Source: Umezawaea endophytica (GTDB lineage: Bacteria > Actinomycetota > Actinomycetes > Mycobacteriales > Pseudonocardiaceae). Taken from it: a stretch of 64,000 nucleotides of DNA. Positions 26,846 through 35,275 of this stretch are shown here, piece after piece; positions within the stretch are counted from its first letter, which is position 1; each line of letters starts with the position of its first letter. Both the position numbers and the translations under genes were made by a program. The stretch lies in NCBI RefSeq assembly GCF_025061645.1, contig NZ_JANYMP010000001.1, forward strand, positions 52,120-116,119, written 5' to 3'. The notes beneath the pieces were generated by a model. That model was not told the DNA's origin. It did not search any database and saw only the letters and a program-made list of their open reading frames with translations.

Positions 26846-27715
26846 CTAGGCCGACCGGTCCGGAACGCGGGTGCCGACCTGGAGGACGCGCAGCAGCGTG
26901 GAGCGGCCGACGTTGAACGCCAGGCCCTTCGCGCCCGCCCGCACGTCGTAGCCGTCGACCCTGGCGTTCTCCACCATCGGCGCGGGCAGCACGCTGCTCA
27001 ACGCGAACAGGTCGGGGCCGGGCAGCGGGAGCCCACCAGGATCGGACGGGAAGACGATCTCCGGCACCTCCACCGGGGACAGGAAGACGTTGAAGAACAA
27101 CGCCCGGCCGTCGCGGGTCTCGATGGCGGTCAACCGCTCCACCCACTCCTGGATGGTCGCGCCGTCGTACGGGTTGTCGGTGACCATGCCGTCGGTGATG
27201 TTGATGATGATCGGCGGGAAGGAGTCCGGGTGCGCCGCCGCCCAGTCGAAGACGTACCCGCCCGCCACCGCCACGGCCTGGCACATCGGCGTGCGGTAGC
27301 CGTGCGCCGGGTCGACCCACACCGGCATCTTGACGTTGACCGGCATCAGGTCGATCGACGGTTCCTGGCGGACCGCCATCGGGTGGGCGGCCAGTTCCGG
27401 CAGCGGCACCAGGCCGCGCCCCGCCAGCGGGCCGCCGAACGCGGGCTCCACGCCCTCGCCGCCCGGACCGGTGAGCCGGGCGCCGTAGCTGAACACGCCG
27501 ACGTCGAAGTAGTGCCGGACCGGCGCGTTGACCTCCGTGGTCGCCTTGACGCACATGTCCAGCAGGATGTTGTTGACCGCCAGCGCGGCGCCGACGGCGA
27601 GTGAGTCCCCGGACTTGCCCCAGGGCAGCTTCATCGAGTCCGACCGGTCCAACAGGATGACGACGCATCCAGGGGTCGACCGCGACACCGATTGCCGGTA
27701 CATGCTTGAGTCCAC
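26846..27715 (-). CDS. vWA-domain protein (TerY-like)
   Basis: A 289-residue protein with a complete von Willebrand A metal-ion-dependent adhesion site: DRSDSM (D-x-S-x-S, about 23-27), the Thr in YRTPMCQAV (about 142) and Asp in IIINITDGMVTDNP (about 175). This is the layout of TerY proteins, which partner a PP2C phosphatase and a kinase in TerY-P triads. The C-terminal 70 residues (VDGYDVRAGAKGLAFNVGRSTLLRVLQVG) are outside the core. A GTG at 27715 is used, but its GGAG is too close; the ATG four codons later is an equally good start. Confidence 0.85.
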   Translation of the reverse strand: MDSSMYRQSVSRSTPGCVVILLDRSDSMKLPWGKSGDSLAVGAALAVNNILLDMCVKATTEVNAPVRHYFDVGVFSYGARLTGPGGEGVEPAFGGPLAGRGLVPLPELAAHPMAVRQEPSIDLMPVNVKMPVWVDPAHGYRTPMCQAVAVAGGYVFDWAAAHPDSFPPIIINITDGMVTDNPYDGATIQEWVERLTAIETRDGRALFFNVFLSPVEVPEIVFPSDPGGLPLPGPDLFALSSVLPAPMVENARVDGYDVRAGAKGLAFNVGRSTLLRVLQVGTRVPDRSA

Positions 27716-27758
27716 GCTCCAACCGTTCTCTCTCGATAGCGACCCGCGGGTGCCCGGC

Positions 27759-28304
27759 TCAACCCGGCGGACGTCCGGTCAGGTTCCGCCGGACCACCAC
27801 CGCGGGCCACGCCGTGCCGAGCTCCCACTCCCACCGGTGACAGCACTTCGCGTTCCGGCACCGGAACGCGTACCCCCGCTCCACGCGGTGCACGTCCAGT
27901 TCGAAACCCGCGCAGTGCGGGCACTGCGCGATCCGCGCCCGTCGCGCGTCGAACTCCTGCCGCCCCGGCATCTCCTTGGGGACGGGAGTGGGCAGGGAAT
28001 CCCTTTCCCACCAGCCTTGCTTCTCCACCGCGGCCTGCCGCTCCGGCAGCCGCACGGGGTCGCTCCTGCCCGGTGCGGGCGGGAACCCGGCGGTGGCCTG
28101 CCGCACGACGGGCGACGGCGCGGCGGCCACCGGCCGCGTGATCCACCCGAGGGCGAACAGGACGCCGAAGAACGCTCCGACCCCGGCGACGAACACCAGC
28201 CTCAGCGTCCCGAGTTCCCAGAGCCCGCCGCCCAGCAGTCCCCCGACCCCGGCCGCCACCGCGGTCGAGAACCAGAGGGCGCGGGTCCGCGTCGACACGG
28301 TCAC
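27759..28304 (-). CDS. Membrane protein with C-terminal zinc ribbon
   Basis: A 181-residue protein. Two N-terminal membrane helices (about 9-28 and 34-54) are followed by a Pro-rich stretch and a C-terminal zinc ribbon with Cys at about 128 and 131 (QCPHC) and 149 and 154/155 (CRNAKCC). The ribbon is followed by HRWEWELGTAW. Zinc ribbons are frequent partners or fusions of TerY-P kinases, so it may be a membrane sensor or docking subunit for the kinase system. It starts three bases after the upstream gene's stop. Confidence 0.7.
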   Translation of the reverse strand: MTVSTRTRALWFSTAVAAGVGGLLGGGLWELGTLRLVFVAGVGAFFGVLFALGWITRPVAAAPSPVVRQATAGFPPAPGRSDPVRLPERQAAVEKQGWWERDSLPTPVPKEMPGRQEFDARRARIAQCPHCAGFELDVHRVERGYAFRCRNAKCCHRWEWELGTAWPAVVVRRNLTGRPPG

Positions 28305-28307
28305 CGA

Positions 28308-28763
28308 TCAGCCCTCGTTCCTGATGACGACCAACCTGATCCGTTCACCGTCCGGGGGTTTGGCGACGTTCCAGCACGTGAGTCCGTTCGGTCCGGCGAA
28401 TTTCGGATCCCGCGGCCTCCACTGCTCCGGAAGTGCCGCGCAGATCGTCATCGGCCACCTCGCGACCATGGGGAGGGAGAATGTCCCGTTCGTGTCGGGC
28501 TTGAGATCTTTTCCGGCGCTCCAGCCGAACTGAACGGCCACGTCCCGCAATTCGGCGGTCGGCTTCAGACTGCCGTCGCCCTCCTGCACGGCGAACTCCG
28601 CGTCCCACTTCTCGGGGTCCGGGACAACGGTTTCCGTCACCTGCGCCACAGGGGGCTTGACCTGGTCCGGAGCCAGTGCCGCCCCGATCAGGAGCGAGAC
28701 CGCGAAGGAGACCACCAAGGCGTACACGGGCGCCATGAGTTGACTGCGCGCCCAGTCATTCAT
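28308..28763 (-). CDS. Single-pass membrane protein, first gene of the kinase/phosphatase operon
   Basis: A 151-residue protein with one membrane helix at about 9-32 (LMAPVYALVVSFAVSLLIGAAL) and a soluble domain of about 115 residues, probably extracytoplasmic, containing AEFAVQEGDGSLKPTAELRDVAVQFGW and two Cys (about 113 and 135) that could pair. I do not recognise the family. It is the promoter-proximal gene of the five-gene operon, with only three bases to the next start. ATG 28763 has only a weak GGAC site. Confidence 0.6.
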   Translation of the reverse strand: MNDWARSQLMAPVYALVVSFAVSLLIGAALAPDQVKPPVAQVTETVVPDPEKWDAEFAVQEGDGSLKPTAELRDVAVQFGWSAGKDLKPDTNGTFSLPMVARWPMTICAALPEQWRPRDPKFAGPNGLTCWNVAKPPDGERIRLVVIRNEG

Positions 28764-29131
28764 CACTGTCCAATGAAACCTCCGAACAACTCGACCACTC
28801 ACCGGTCCTATCGTCGGCGACCCGTCGGCCGTGTCGCCCGCGACCGGATTTTCACCCGGAATAACCAAGACCTTCGGAGGAGCGGCGAGATACGTCGTCG
28901 TTCTGCGCTGTTCGAGTGATGACCGCGGAATTCCCGCGTTCACGTGGAATTCGATCACCCCCCGATTCGGGGCGGCGGCGGACGCGCGGTCCCGGCCCGC
29001 CGGCTCGGACTCGCCACCGGTTTCCCGTTCCGGAGCGGCCCACCGGGCGACCGGTCACGACATACTGTGCCGGATTCACGGGGTCGGCACCGGGTCGCGG
29101 GCGCCGACCGCGCGGCGACGAGAGGTGAGCG
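28764..29131. other. Intergenic region between divergent genes, no gene seen
   Basis: This 368-base gap separates the five-gene kinase operon from the flavocytochrome gene and must hold both promoters. GGAATTCCCGCGTTCACGTG and a second GAATTC 16 bases on give a short repeated GAATTC at about 28928-28952. No frame in it has convincing codon use. Confidence 0.4.
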
Positions 29132-30469
29132 ATGGTGGCCACGAGCGCACTAGGTCAGCGGAGCGGCATGGCGCCGGTAGTCCAGGCGCGGGTGGCGCTG
29201 TGGACGTTCGTCGTGGTGAACGTGGCGATCGTCGAGGTCCTCTTCGTCACGGCGGGCACCGGCAAGAACGAGGTCCTCGCCGTCGCCAAGTTCTTCGGCC
29301 TGCACGCCGCGCTGGTCATGATGTTCCAGCTCCTGCTGGTGGCCCGCCTGCCGTGGCTGGACCGCCGGATCGGCATGGACCGCTTGACGTCGTGGCACCG
29401 GTGGGTGGGTTTCGGTCTGCTGTGGACGATCCTCACGCACGCCACCCTCATCGTGCTCGGCTACGCCACCCTGGACGACTCCTCGATGGGGAAGACGTTC
29501 CTCGCGCTGGCCGGTGTGCCCGCCTCGCTGCTCGGCATGCTGGCCGCCGCCGTCGTCGTGGTGATCGGCGCCGTCTCGACGCGCGGCGTCCGGCGGCGGC
29601 TGCGGTACGAGACGTGGCACGCCCTGCACCTGCTCCTGTACCTGGCCCTCGGCATGGCGTTCGCGCACCAGTTGATCGAGACCACGACGTTCAAGTCGTC
29701 GGTGTTCGCGATGGTCTACTGGTGGGCGCTGTGGCTGTTCGCGTTCGGTTCGCTGATCGTCGGCCGGGTCGTGGTGCCGCTGGTGCGCAACTCCCGCCAC
29801 CAGTTCCGGGTCGCGGCCGTGGTCCCGGAGTCGCCCACCGCGGTCTCGGTGTACGTCACGGGCCGCCACCTGGAACGGCTGCCCGCGCTGGCTGGCCAGT
29901 TCTGCGTGTGGCGCTTCCCCGGCCACAACCACTGGTGGTTGGCGAACCCGTTCTCGCTGTCCGCCGCGCCGAACGGCCGCTCGCTGCGGCTGACCGCCAA
30001 GGCCGTCGGCTCCACCAGTGCGGGCCTGCGGAACCTCAAGGTCGGGACCCGCGTGTTCCTGGAGGGCCCGTACGGCGCGTTCACGACGCTGCACCGGAGC
30101 AAGCCGGGGGTGGTGCTGATCGCGGGCGGCGTGGGTGTCACGCCCGTCCGGTCGCTGCTGGAGGAGCACACGCCGGGCGACTTCGTCGTGCTCTACCGGG
30201 TGCGCGACGAGACGGAGGCGGTGCTGCTGACCGAGTTGCGGCAGCTCGTCCACGCCCGCCGCGGTCGGCTGCACCTGCTCACCGGCCGCACCGACCAGGG
30301 CGCGCGACCGTTCGAGCCCGCCGCCCTGCACCACCTGGTCCCCGACATCGCCCAGCGCGACGTGTACGTCTGCGGCCCGCCCGCGATGACGGCGGCCGTG
30401 CTGACCTCGCTCCGCGCGTTGAAGGTGCCCGGCGGGCAGGTCCACGCCGAGAAGTTCAGCCTGGCCTGA
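29132..30469 (+). CDS. Ferric-reductase-type transmembrane flavocytochrome
   Basis: A 445-residue membrane oxidoreductase. Five to six helices in residues 20-225 carry heme-ligand-like His residues (FFGLHAAL about 64, SWHRWVG about 92, LTHATL about 107, WHALHLLLY about 155, FAHQLIE about 171). The FAD domain (about 235-330) includes FPGHNHWWLANPFSLSAAP (RxYS replaced by NPFSLS) and the NAD(P) domain (about 330-440) has GGVGVTPVRSLLEE and VYVCGPPAMT. It moves electrons from NAD(P)H across the membrane, plausibly to ferric iron or another acceptor. ATG 29132 follows GAGAGGTGAG. Confidence 0.88.
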   Translation: MVATSALGQRSGMAPVVQARVALWTFVVVNVAIVEVLFVTAGTGKNEVLAVAKFFGLHAALVMMFQLLLVARLPWLDRRIGMDRLTSWHRWVGFGLLWTILTHATLIVLGYATLDDSSMGKTFLALAGVPASLLGMLAAAVVVVIGAVSTRGVRRRLRYETWHALHLLLYLALGMAFAHQLIETTTFKSSVFAMVYWWALWLFAFGSLIVGRVVVPLVRNSRHQFRVAAVVPESPTAVSVYVTGRHLERLPALAGQFCVWRFPGHNHWWLANPFSLSAAPNGRSLRLTAKAVGSTSAGLRNLKVGTRVFLEGPYGAFTTLHRSKPGVVLIAGGVGVTPVRSLLEEHTPGDFVVLYRVRDETEAVLLTELRQLVHARRGRLHLLTGRTDQGARPFEPAALHHLVPDIAQRDVYVCGPPAMTAAVLTSLRALKVPGGQVHAEKFSLA

Positions 30470-30523
30470 CGACCGGGCGACCGGGCCGGGCAACCGAGCC
30501 GGTCCGCCGCCCGTCTTCCGGAC

Positions 30524-31189
30524 GTGGAGACAACACCTCGGAAGCCGGTGCTCGCCATCGCGGCGGTCGGCGTCGCCGTCGTCGCGGCGATCGTGCAGTA
30601 CGCGGCGCCGTCCGTCGTCCCGGTGCTGGAGCGCGGACGGCTCGACACCGGCGAGTGGTGGCGGGTGGTGACACCGCTGCTGGTGCAGACCCTCGGCTGG
30701 TACCAGGTCGTGACGAACCTGGTCACGCTGGCGCTGGTCGGGGTGGTCGCCGAACAGCTCTTCGGCCGGTGGCGGTGGGCGGTGCTGTTCGCCGCGGGCG
30801 CGATCGGCGGGCAGGTGTTCGCGTACGCGCTGCACGAACCCGGAGGCGGCGACTCGGGCGCCATCTGCGGGCTCGCGGGCGGTGTGCTGATCCGGCTAGC
30901 GACCGCGGGTCCCGGCGGGAACCGGTGGGGCCCGGTGGTCGTGGTCGGTTACGTCGCCGCGCTGGCGGGGTGGAGCTTCGCCGGGGTCATCGGCGCGGCG
31001 GCGGCCGTCCTGGCCGCGGCCGTCGCGCTGGCGGTCTCGGCGCACCTCTCGCTCATCGGGGCGGTGGTCTGCGCGGCGGTGATAGCGTCGGTGTCCGACC
31101 TGCACGGCATCGCGCTGGTGTCCGGGATCGTCGCCGGGGCGGTGCTCACCTCTCTCGAAGCGCGGCGGCCAGCTCACGACGTGACGTGA
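30524..31189 (+). CDS. Rhomboid-family intramembrane serine protease
   Basis: A 221-residue membrane protein with six to seven helices. After the Rhomboid-like WWRVVTPLLVQTLGWYQVVTNLVTLALVG block (about 44-72), the nucleophile motif GDSGAICGLAGG gives catalytic Ser at about 108, and the partner His is in SDLHGIALVSGIVAG (about 194). Both catalytic residues are therefore present. It begins at GTG 30524. Its last 44 bases overlap the end of the convergent LuxR-type gene. Substrates are unknown. Confidence 0.8.
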   Translation: METTPRKPVLAIAAVGVAVVAAIVQYAAPSVVPVLERGRLDTGEWWRVVTPLLVQTLGWYQVVTNLVTLALVGVVAEQLFGRWRWAVLFAAGAIGGQVFAYALHEPGGGDSGAICGLAGGVLIRLATAGPGGNRWGPVVVVGYVAALAGWSFAGVIGAAAAVLAAAVALAVSAHLSLIGAVVCAAVIASVSDLHGIALVSGIVAGAVLTSLEARRPAHDVT

Positions 31190-33866
31190 TGCCGAGCTTG
31201 CCGAACACCTTGCCCAGGTGCCACTCGACGGTGCGGGGACTGAGGAACAGCGCGGCGCCGATCTCAGGGTTGGTCCGGCCCGCGGCGGCCAGGCGCGCGA
31301 TCTGGGTCTCCTGCGGGGTGAAGTCCTCGGTCGCCTCGACCGTCCTCTTGCGGACGGTCTCGCCGGTGGCCGCCAGTTCCCGGCCCGCCCGCTCGGCGAA
31401 GCCCTCCGCGCCCATCCCGGCGAACGCCTCGTGCGCGGCGCGGAGCTGCTCCCGCGCGTCGGCGCGCCGGTTCTCCCGGCGCAGCCACTCGCCGTAGAGC
31501 AGCCGGGCGCGGGCCAGCGGCAGCCCGAGCAGGTCGGTGTCCAGCAGGTCGACCGCTTCGCGGTAGCGGCGCTCGGCCTTGCCGGGAGGACCCGCGAGCG
31601 CGTCGGCCACGGCCTGAGCGCCGAGCGCCCAGTCGGTTCCCGCGGCGGCGGTCCGTTCGGCCAGGCGGTCCCGCGCCCAGTCCGCCAGTCCGGTCTCCCC
31701 GGTGCGCGTGGCGGCCTCGACCAGCTCCCCCAGCGTCGGGTCGGCCACAGCGAGGTCCTCGTGCCCGATCGCCAGGCGAGCGGCTCGCACGGCAGCCGGG
31801 TAGTGGCCGAGTCCGTTGGCCAGCACCGTCCTGGCGTACCCGGCGATGCCGAGCTGCCAGCCCTCGCCGAGCGCCTCGGCGTCCCTGGCGGCGGCGTCGA
31901 GCAGCGCCTCCGCTGGCAGGTCCCGGCCGCGGTGGGCCGCCAGGACGAGCGAGGCGAACGGGTGCGGGGGGAGGCCCGTGGTCTGCCCGAGCGCGTCGGC
32001 CTCGTCGACCAGGTCCGACGCCTCGGTGAACCGGCCCGCGTAGACCAGGGCGCCCGCGCGGAAGGCCAGTGCCGGTGGCAGGAGCGACAGTGCGCCGGTG
32101 CGGCGGGCGACCGCGACCGCCCGCTCGGTGAGCCGGTGCCAGGCGGTGGCGTCCCACACCTCCAGCGCGACGGGCGCGGCCAGCCACAGCAGCCGCAGGT
32201 CCTCGTCGGAGGCCACGGCCTCCAGCGCCCGGCGCAGCAGCGGGGCCGCGGCCACGGGCCCGTCCAGGCTCCACGCCGTGAGGCCGGTCAGCAGCGCACC
32301 GGTCGCGTCCTCGGCCGCGGGGACGCCCCGTGCGGCCTCGGCCGCCGCGCGCACGTCACCCCCGAGCCTGCCCGCGTGCACGGCGGCGCCGACGGCCGAC
32401 AGGTACGTCTCCCGCGCGGCGGCCAGGTCCAGGTCCTCCAGCCTGCGCGCGGCCGCGAGCAGCGGCGGACCGGCGTCCCGGCCCCGGTCGAGCGCGAACG
32501 CGATCTGGGCGCGCAGCCGTTCCACGCCGGCGCGCCCCAGCGGGTCGAGCGGCCCGAGTTCCGCCGCGGCCAGCAGCTCGGACGCCGCGGCGGGCGAACC
32601 CGAGTCGAACCGGGCGCGCGCGGCGGCCAGTGCCCGCACGGCACGGGTCTTGGGGTCCGGGGTCAGTTCGGCGGCGCGTTCCAGGAAGGCCGCCGCGGCG
32701 GCTCGGCCACCGCGGGCCAGCGCCCGGTCGGCCGACCGCTCCAGTTCGGCGGCCACGTCCTCGTCCGGGCCGAGCGCGGCGTGCGCCCGGTGCCAGGCGC
32801 GGCGGTCGGGGTCCTGCTCCGGGTCGGTGACCGCGGCGAGCGCGCGGTGCACGGCGCGCAGGTCGGCGGCCTCGGCCGACCCGTGGCTCGCCGAGCGGAC
32901 CAGCGGGTGGCGGAACCGGACCCTGGCGCCGAACTCGACCAGTCCGGCGGCCTCCGCGGCTTCGGCAGCCTCCGGCCCGACGCCCAGCCGGTCGAGCGCG
33001 CGCCACAGCAGCGTCACGTCGCCGACCGGTTCGACGGCGGCGGCGAGCAGCAGCAGGCGGGCGTCGTCGCGCAGCGCGGCGACGCGCCGCCGGAACCCCT
33101 CCTCGACCCGGCTCACCACCGGTGTCGTGCTCGGGGTGCCGAACCCGAACGCCAGCTCCGCGGACGTGAGCCCGTGCGGCAGTTCGAGCAGCGCGAGCGG
33201 GTTGCCGCGGGTCTCGGCGACGATCCGGTCGCGCACGCGGTCGTCGACCGGGCCGGGCAGCACCGAGTCGAGCAGCGCCCGCGCGTCGGCCACCGGCAGC
33301 CCGTCGACGCGCAGTTCCGGCAGGCCGGTGAGGATCTCCTCGTCACCGGGGCTGCGCGCGGCGCAGACCAGCGCGACCGACTCGGCGTCCAACCTGCGGG
33401 CGACGAACGTGAGGATCACCTCGGACATCCGGTCCAGCCACTGCACGTCGTCCACGACGCAGACCAGCGGCTGGTCCGCCGCGGCCTCGGCCAGCAGCCC
33501 GAGCACGGCGAGGCCGACCAGCAGCGCCTCCGGCGGGGTGCCCGAGCTGAGCCCGAACGCGGTGGCGAGCGCGGCCCGCTGCGGTTCGGGCAGTCGGTCC
33601 AGGTGGTCCAGCAGCGGCGCGCAGAGGTGTTGCAGCGCGGAGTAGGCGATCTCGGTCTCCGGCTCGACCCCGGCCGCTCGGACCACCCGTCCGGCGCGCG
33701 CGTGCCCGGTCAGGTGGTCCAGCAACGCCGACTTGCCCGCACCGGCCTCGCCGCGCAGCACCAGCACGCGGCTCCGGCCCGACCGGACGTCGCGCAGCAG
33801 GTCGTCGAGCGCTTCCTGCTCGCGCCGCCTGCCGCGCAGCACCGGGATCCCGTTGTCGCTCCGCAC
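31146..33866 (-). CDS. Large ATP-binding LuxR (LAL) family regulator
   Basis: A 906-residue regulator. An N-terminal AAA-type domain has Walker A VLRGEAGAGKSALLDHL (about 38-54) and Walker B LVCVVDDVQWLDRMSE (about 130). A long helical central region (about 330-820), probably TPR-like, precedes the C-terminal LuxR helix-turn-helix (TPQETQIARLAAAGRTNPEIGAALFLSPRTVEWHLGKVFGKLG, read in pieces, about 850-895). GTG 33866 is chosen since the IPVLRGRRREQEALDDLL start is typical of the family; an ATG at 33932 in the same frame would overlap the upstream gene. Target genes are not apparent. Confidence 0.88.
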   Translation of the reverse strand: MRSDNGIPVLRGRRREQEALDDLLRDVRSGRSRVLVLRGEAGAGKSALLDHLTGHARAGRVVRAAGVEPETEIAYSALQHLCAPLLDHLDRLPEPQRAALATAFGLSSGTPPEALLVGLAVLGLLAEAAADQPLVCVVDDVQWLDRMSEVILTFVARRLDAESVALVCAARSPGDEEILTGLPELRVDGLPVADARALLDSVLPGPVDDRVRDRIVAETRGNPLALLELPHGLTSAELAFGFGTPSTTPVVSRVEEGFRRRVAALRDDARLLLLAAAVEPVGDVTLLWRALDRLGVGPEAAEAAEAAGLVEFGARVRFRHPLVRSASHGSAEAADLRAVHRALAAVTDPEQDPDRRAWHRAHAALGPDEDVAAELERSADRALARGGRAAAAAFLERAAELTPDPKTRAVRALAAARARFDSGSPAAASELLAAAELGPLDPLGRAGVERLRAQIAFALDRGRDAGPPLLAAARRLEDLDLAAARETYLSAVGAAVHAGRLGGDVRAAAEAARGVPAAEDATGALLTGLTAWSLDGPVAAAPLLRRALEAVASDEDLRLLWLAAPVALEVWDATAWHRLTERAVAVARRTGALSLLPPALAFRAGALVYAGRFTEASDLVDEADALGQTTGLPPHPFASLVLAAHRGRDLPAEALLDAAARDAEALGEGWQLGIAGYARTVLANGLGHYPAAVRAARLAIGHEDLAVADPTLGELVEAATRTGETGLADWARDRLAERTAAAGTDWALGAQAVADALAGPPGKAERRYREAVDLLDTDLLGLPLARARLLYGEWLRRENRRADAREQLRAAHEAFAGMGAEGFAERAGRELAATGETVRKRTVEATEDFTPQETQIARLAAAGRTNPEIGAALFLSPRTVEWHLGKVFGKLGITSRRELAAALRER

Positions 33867-33909
33867 TCGCGGGAGGCTACCCCGGAGCCCGATCTTGAAC
33901 GACCGGTCT

Positions 33910-34515
33910 TCAGTCGACCAGCCCGGCCGCACGGGCCATGTGCGCGGCGTACCACGCGGGCCAGTCCACGTCCTCGTGCCCGAGCGCCTTCTCGTGCTCG
34001 CCGTGCGCGGCGGCGGCGTCGCGCAGGGCCTGCTCCAGCTCCGCCACCGAGCCGTGGACGATGTGGCTGATCCGGCCGGGCCGCCTCTCGGTGACCTCCT
34101 GGAGCACGAACTCGTTGCCGTCCGGGTCCTCGAAGGACAGGAACGAGCCGTAGGACTGCCGGTCCGGGTGGGGTCCGTCGACGCGGGCCACCTCGCCGGC
34201 GTGGTGGAACACGCCCTGGGCGTCGTGGAAGATCTCGCTGGTCTTCACGCCCTTGGCGGTGAGGTCGGCCCAGGCCGCGACGATGTCGTCCACGACCAGG
34301 TGCACCCCTCGCACCGATCCCGGCGCGGCGTCGGTGACGCCGTCGCCGACGATGATCGACGCCGACGAGCCGGGCGGGGTGAAGTGCACGACCCGGAGGC
34401 CGTCGGCGCCGGTGAAGTCGACGTCCTCGCGGAACCCGAGCCTGCCGTAGAACTCCTTGGACCTGTCCACGTCCGAGACCGGCAGAACCACGATCTCGAC
34501 CTTGTAGTCCACCAT
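33910..34515 (-). CDS. Glyoxalase/bleomycin-resistance fold (VOC) protein
   Basis: A 201-residue protein. Residues 1-140 form a VOC domain: MVDYKVEIVVLPVSDVDRSKEFYGRLGFRED at the start, RGVHLVVDDIVAAWADLTAKGV mid-way and SFLSFEDPDGNEFVLQEV at the end, the expected paired beta-alpha-beta units. The C-terminal 60 residues (HGSVAELEQALRDAAAAHGEHEKALGHEDVDWPAWYAAHMARAAGL, read in pieces) are an extra helical tail often seen on actinobacterial members. ATG 34515 has a good GGGAGCTGG site. Substrate unknown; a role in detoxification is only a family-level expectation. Confidence 0.85.
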   Translation of the reverse strand: MVDYKVEIVVLPVSDVDRSKEFYGRLGFREDVDFTGADGLRVVHFTPPGSSASIIVGDGVTDAAPGSVRGVHLVVDDIVAAWADLTAKGVKTSEIFHDAQGVFHHAGEVARVDGPHPDRQSYGSFLSFEDPDGNEFVLQEVTERRPGRISHIVHGSVAELEQALRDAAAAHGEHEKALGHEDVDWPAWYAAHMARAAGLVD

Positions 34516-34735
34516 TTCCAGCTCCCTTGTGGTCCCCGGTCGCCTTCTCGCTCCCGGTGACCACAGCGTGCGCCCGACGGCGGGTGCCTCGCCCCCGTGA
34601 CAACCCCCTGCGCACCCCCCGGTGTCGAACGCCGGGGGGTCGACCGGGGTGCGGGCCGGGGTGTCCCACGGGGGTGACGGGCGGCGCGGGCGGGCACCGT
34701 CGGTCCCGACACCCTCCGAGCAAACGGGAGCCCCG

Positions 34736-35275
34736 ATGTCCACCCTGTTCCGCGTCCACCTCGTCCGCGGCCTCGTCGCCCTCGCCTGGGCGGCGGCCTT
34801 CGCGGCCGTCCACGGCTCGCTCACCGCCGCGTCCGTCGCGCTGTTGGTCGCCTACCCGGTCATCGACGTCGTGGCCTCGCTGTTCGACGTCCGCGAGGAC
34901 CCCGGCACCCCGGCCCGCACGCTCCAGGTCTTCAGCACCGCGTTGAGCGCCCTGGCGGCCGTCGGCCTCGGCCTCTCCGCCGTCAGCGGCGTCGGCGCCG
35001 TGCTGTTCACCTTCGGCGCCTGGGCGATCGTGTCCGGGATCGCCCAGTTCACCTTCGCCGTGCGCCGCCGCGACACCGGGCTCGGCCGCCAGTGGCCGAT
35101 GCTGGTCGCGGGCGCCCTGTCGGTGATCGCGGGAGCGACCTACCTGCCCGCCGCGCTGGGCCGGGACCCCGGCCTGTCCATGCTCGTGCTCTACACCGCG
35201 GCGGGCGGGCTCTTCTTCGTCCTCCAGGCGGCGATCCTGGCGTGGCGGCGGCGCGGGCGTCCCGTCACGGCGTGA
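34736..35275 (+). CDS. HdeD/DUF308-like membrane protein
   Basis: A 179-residue integral membrane protein with about six helices arranged as a repeated two-helix unit, in keeping with DUF308/HdeD proteins linked in enterobacteria to acid resistance. Visible blocks: LVRGLVALAWAAAFAA, LLVAYPVIDVVASLFDVREDP, FTFGAWAIVSGIAQFTFAVRRR and LSVIAGATYLPAALG. ATG 34736 follows GGGAGCCCC. The final 11 bases overlap the convergent antiporter gene. Confidence 0.75.
   Translation: MSTLFRVHLVRGLVALAWAAAFAAVHGSLTAASVALLVAYPVIDVVASLFDVREDPGTPARTLQVFSTALSALAAVGLGLSAVSGVGAVLFTFGAWAIVSGIAQFTFAVRRRDTGLGRQWPMLVAGALSVIAGATYLPAALGRDPGLSMLVLYTAAGGLFFVLQAAILAWRRRGRPVTA

Noticed and set aside
26846..27715. Classical tellurite-resistance (ter) operon
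   Set aside because: Only a TerY-like vWA protein with PP2C and kinase genes is present; no TerD, TerC, TerB or TerZ family genes were found in the window.
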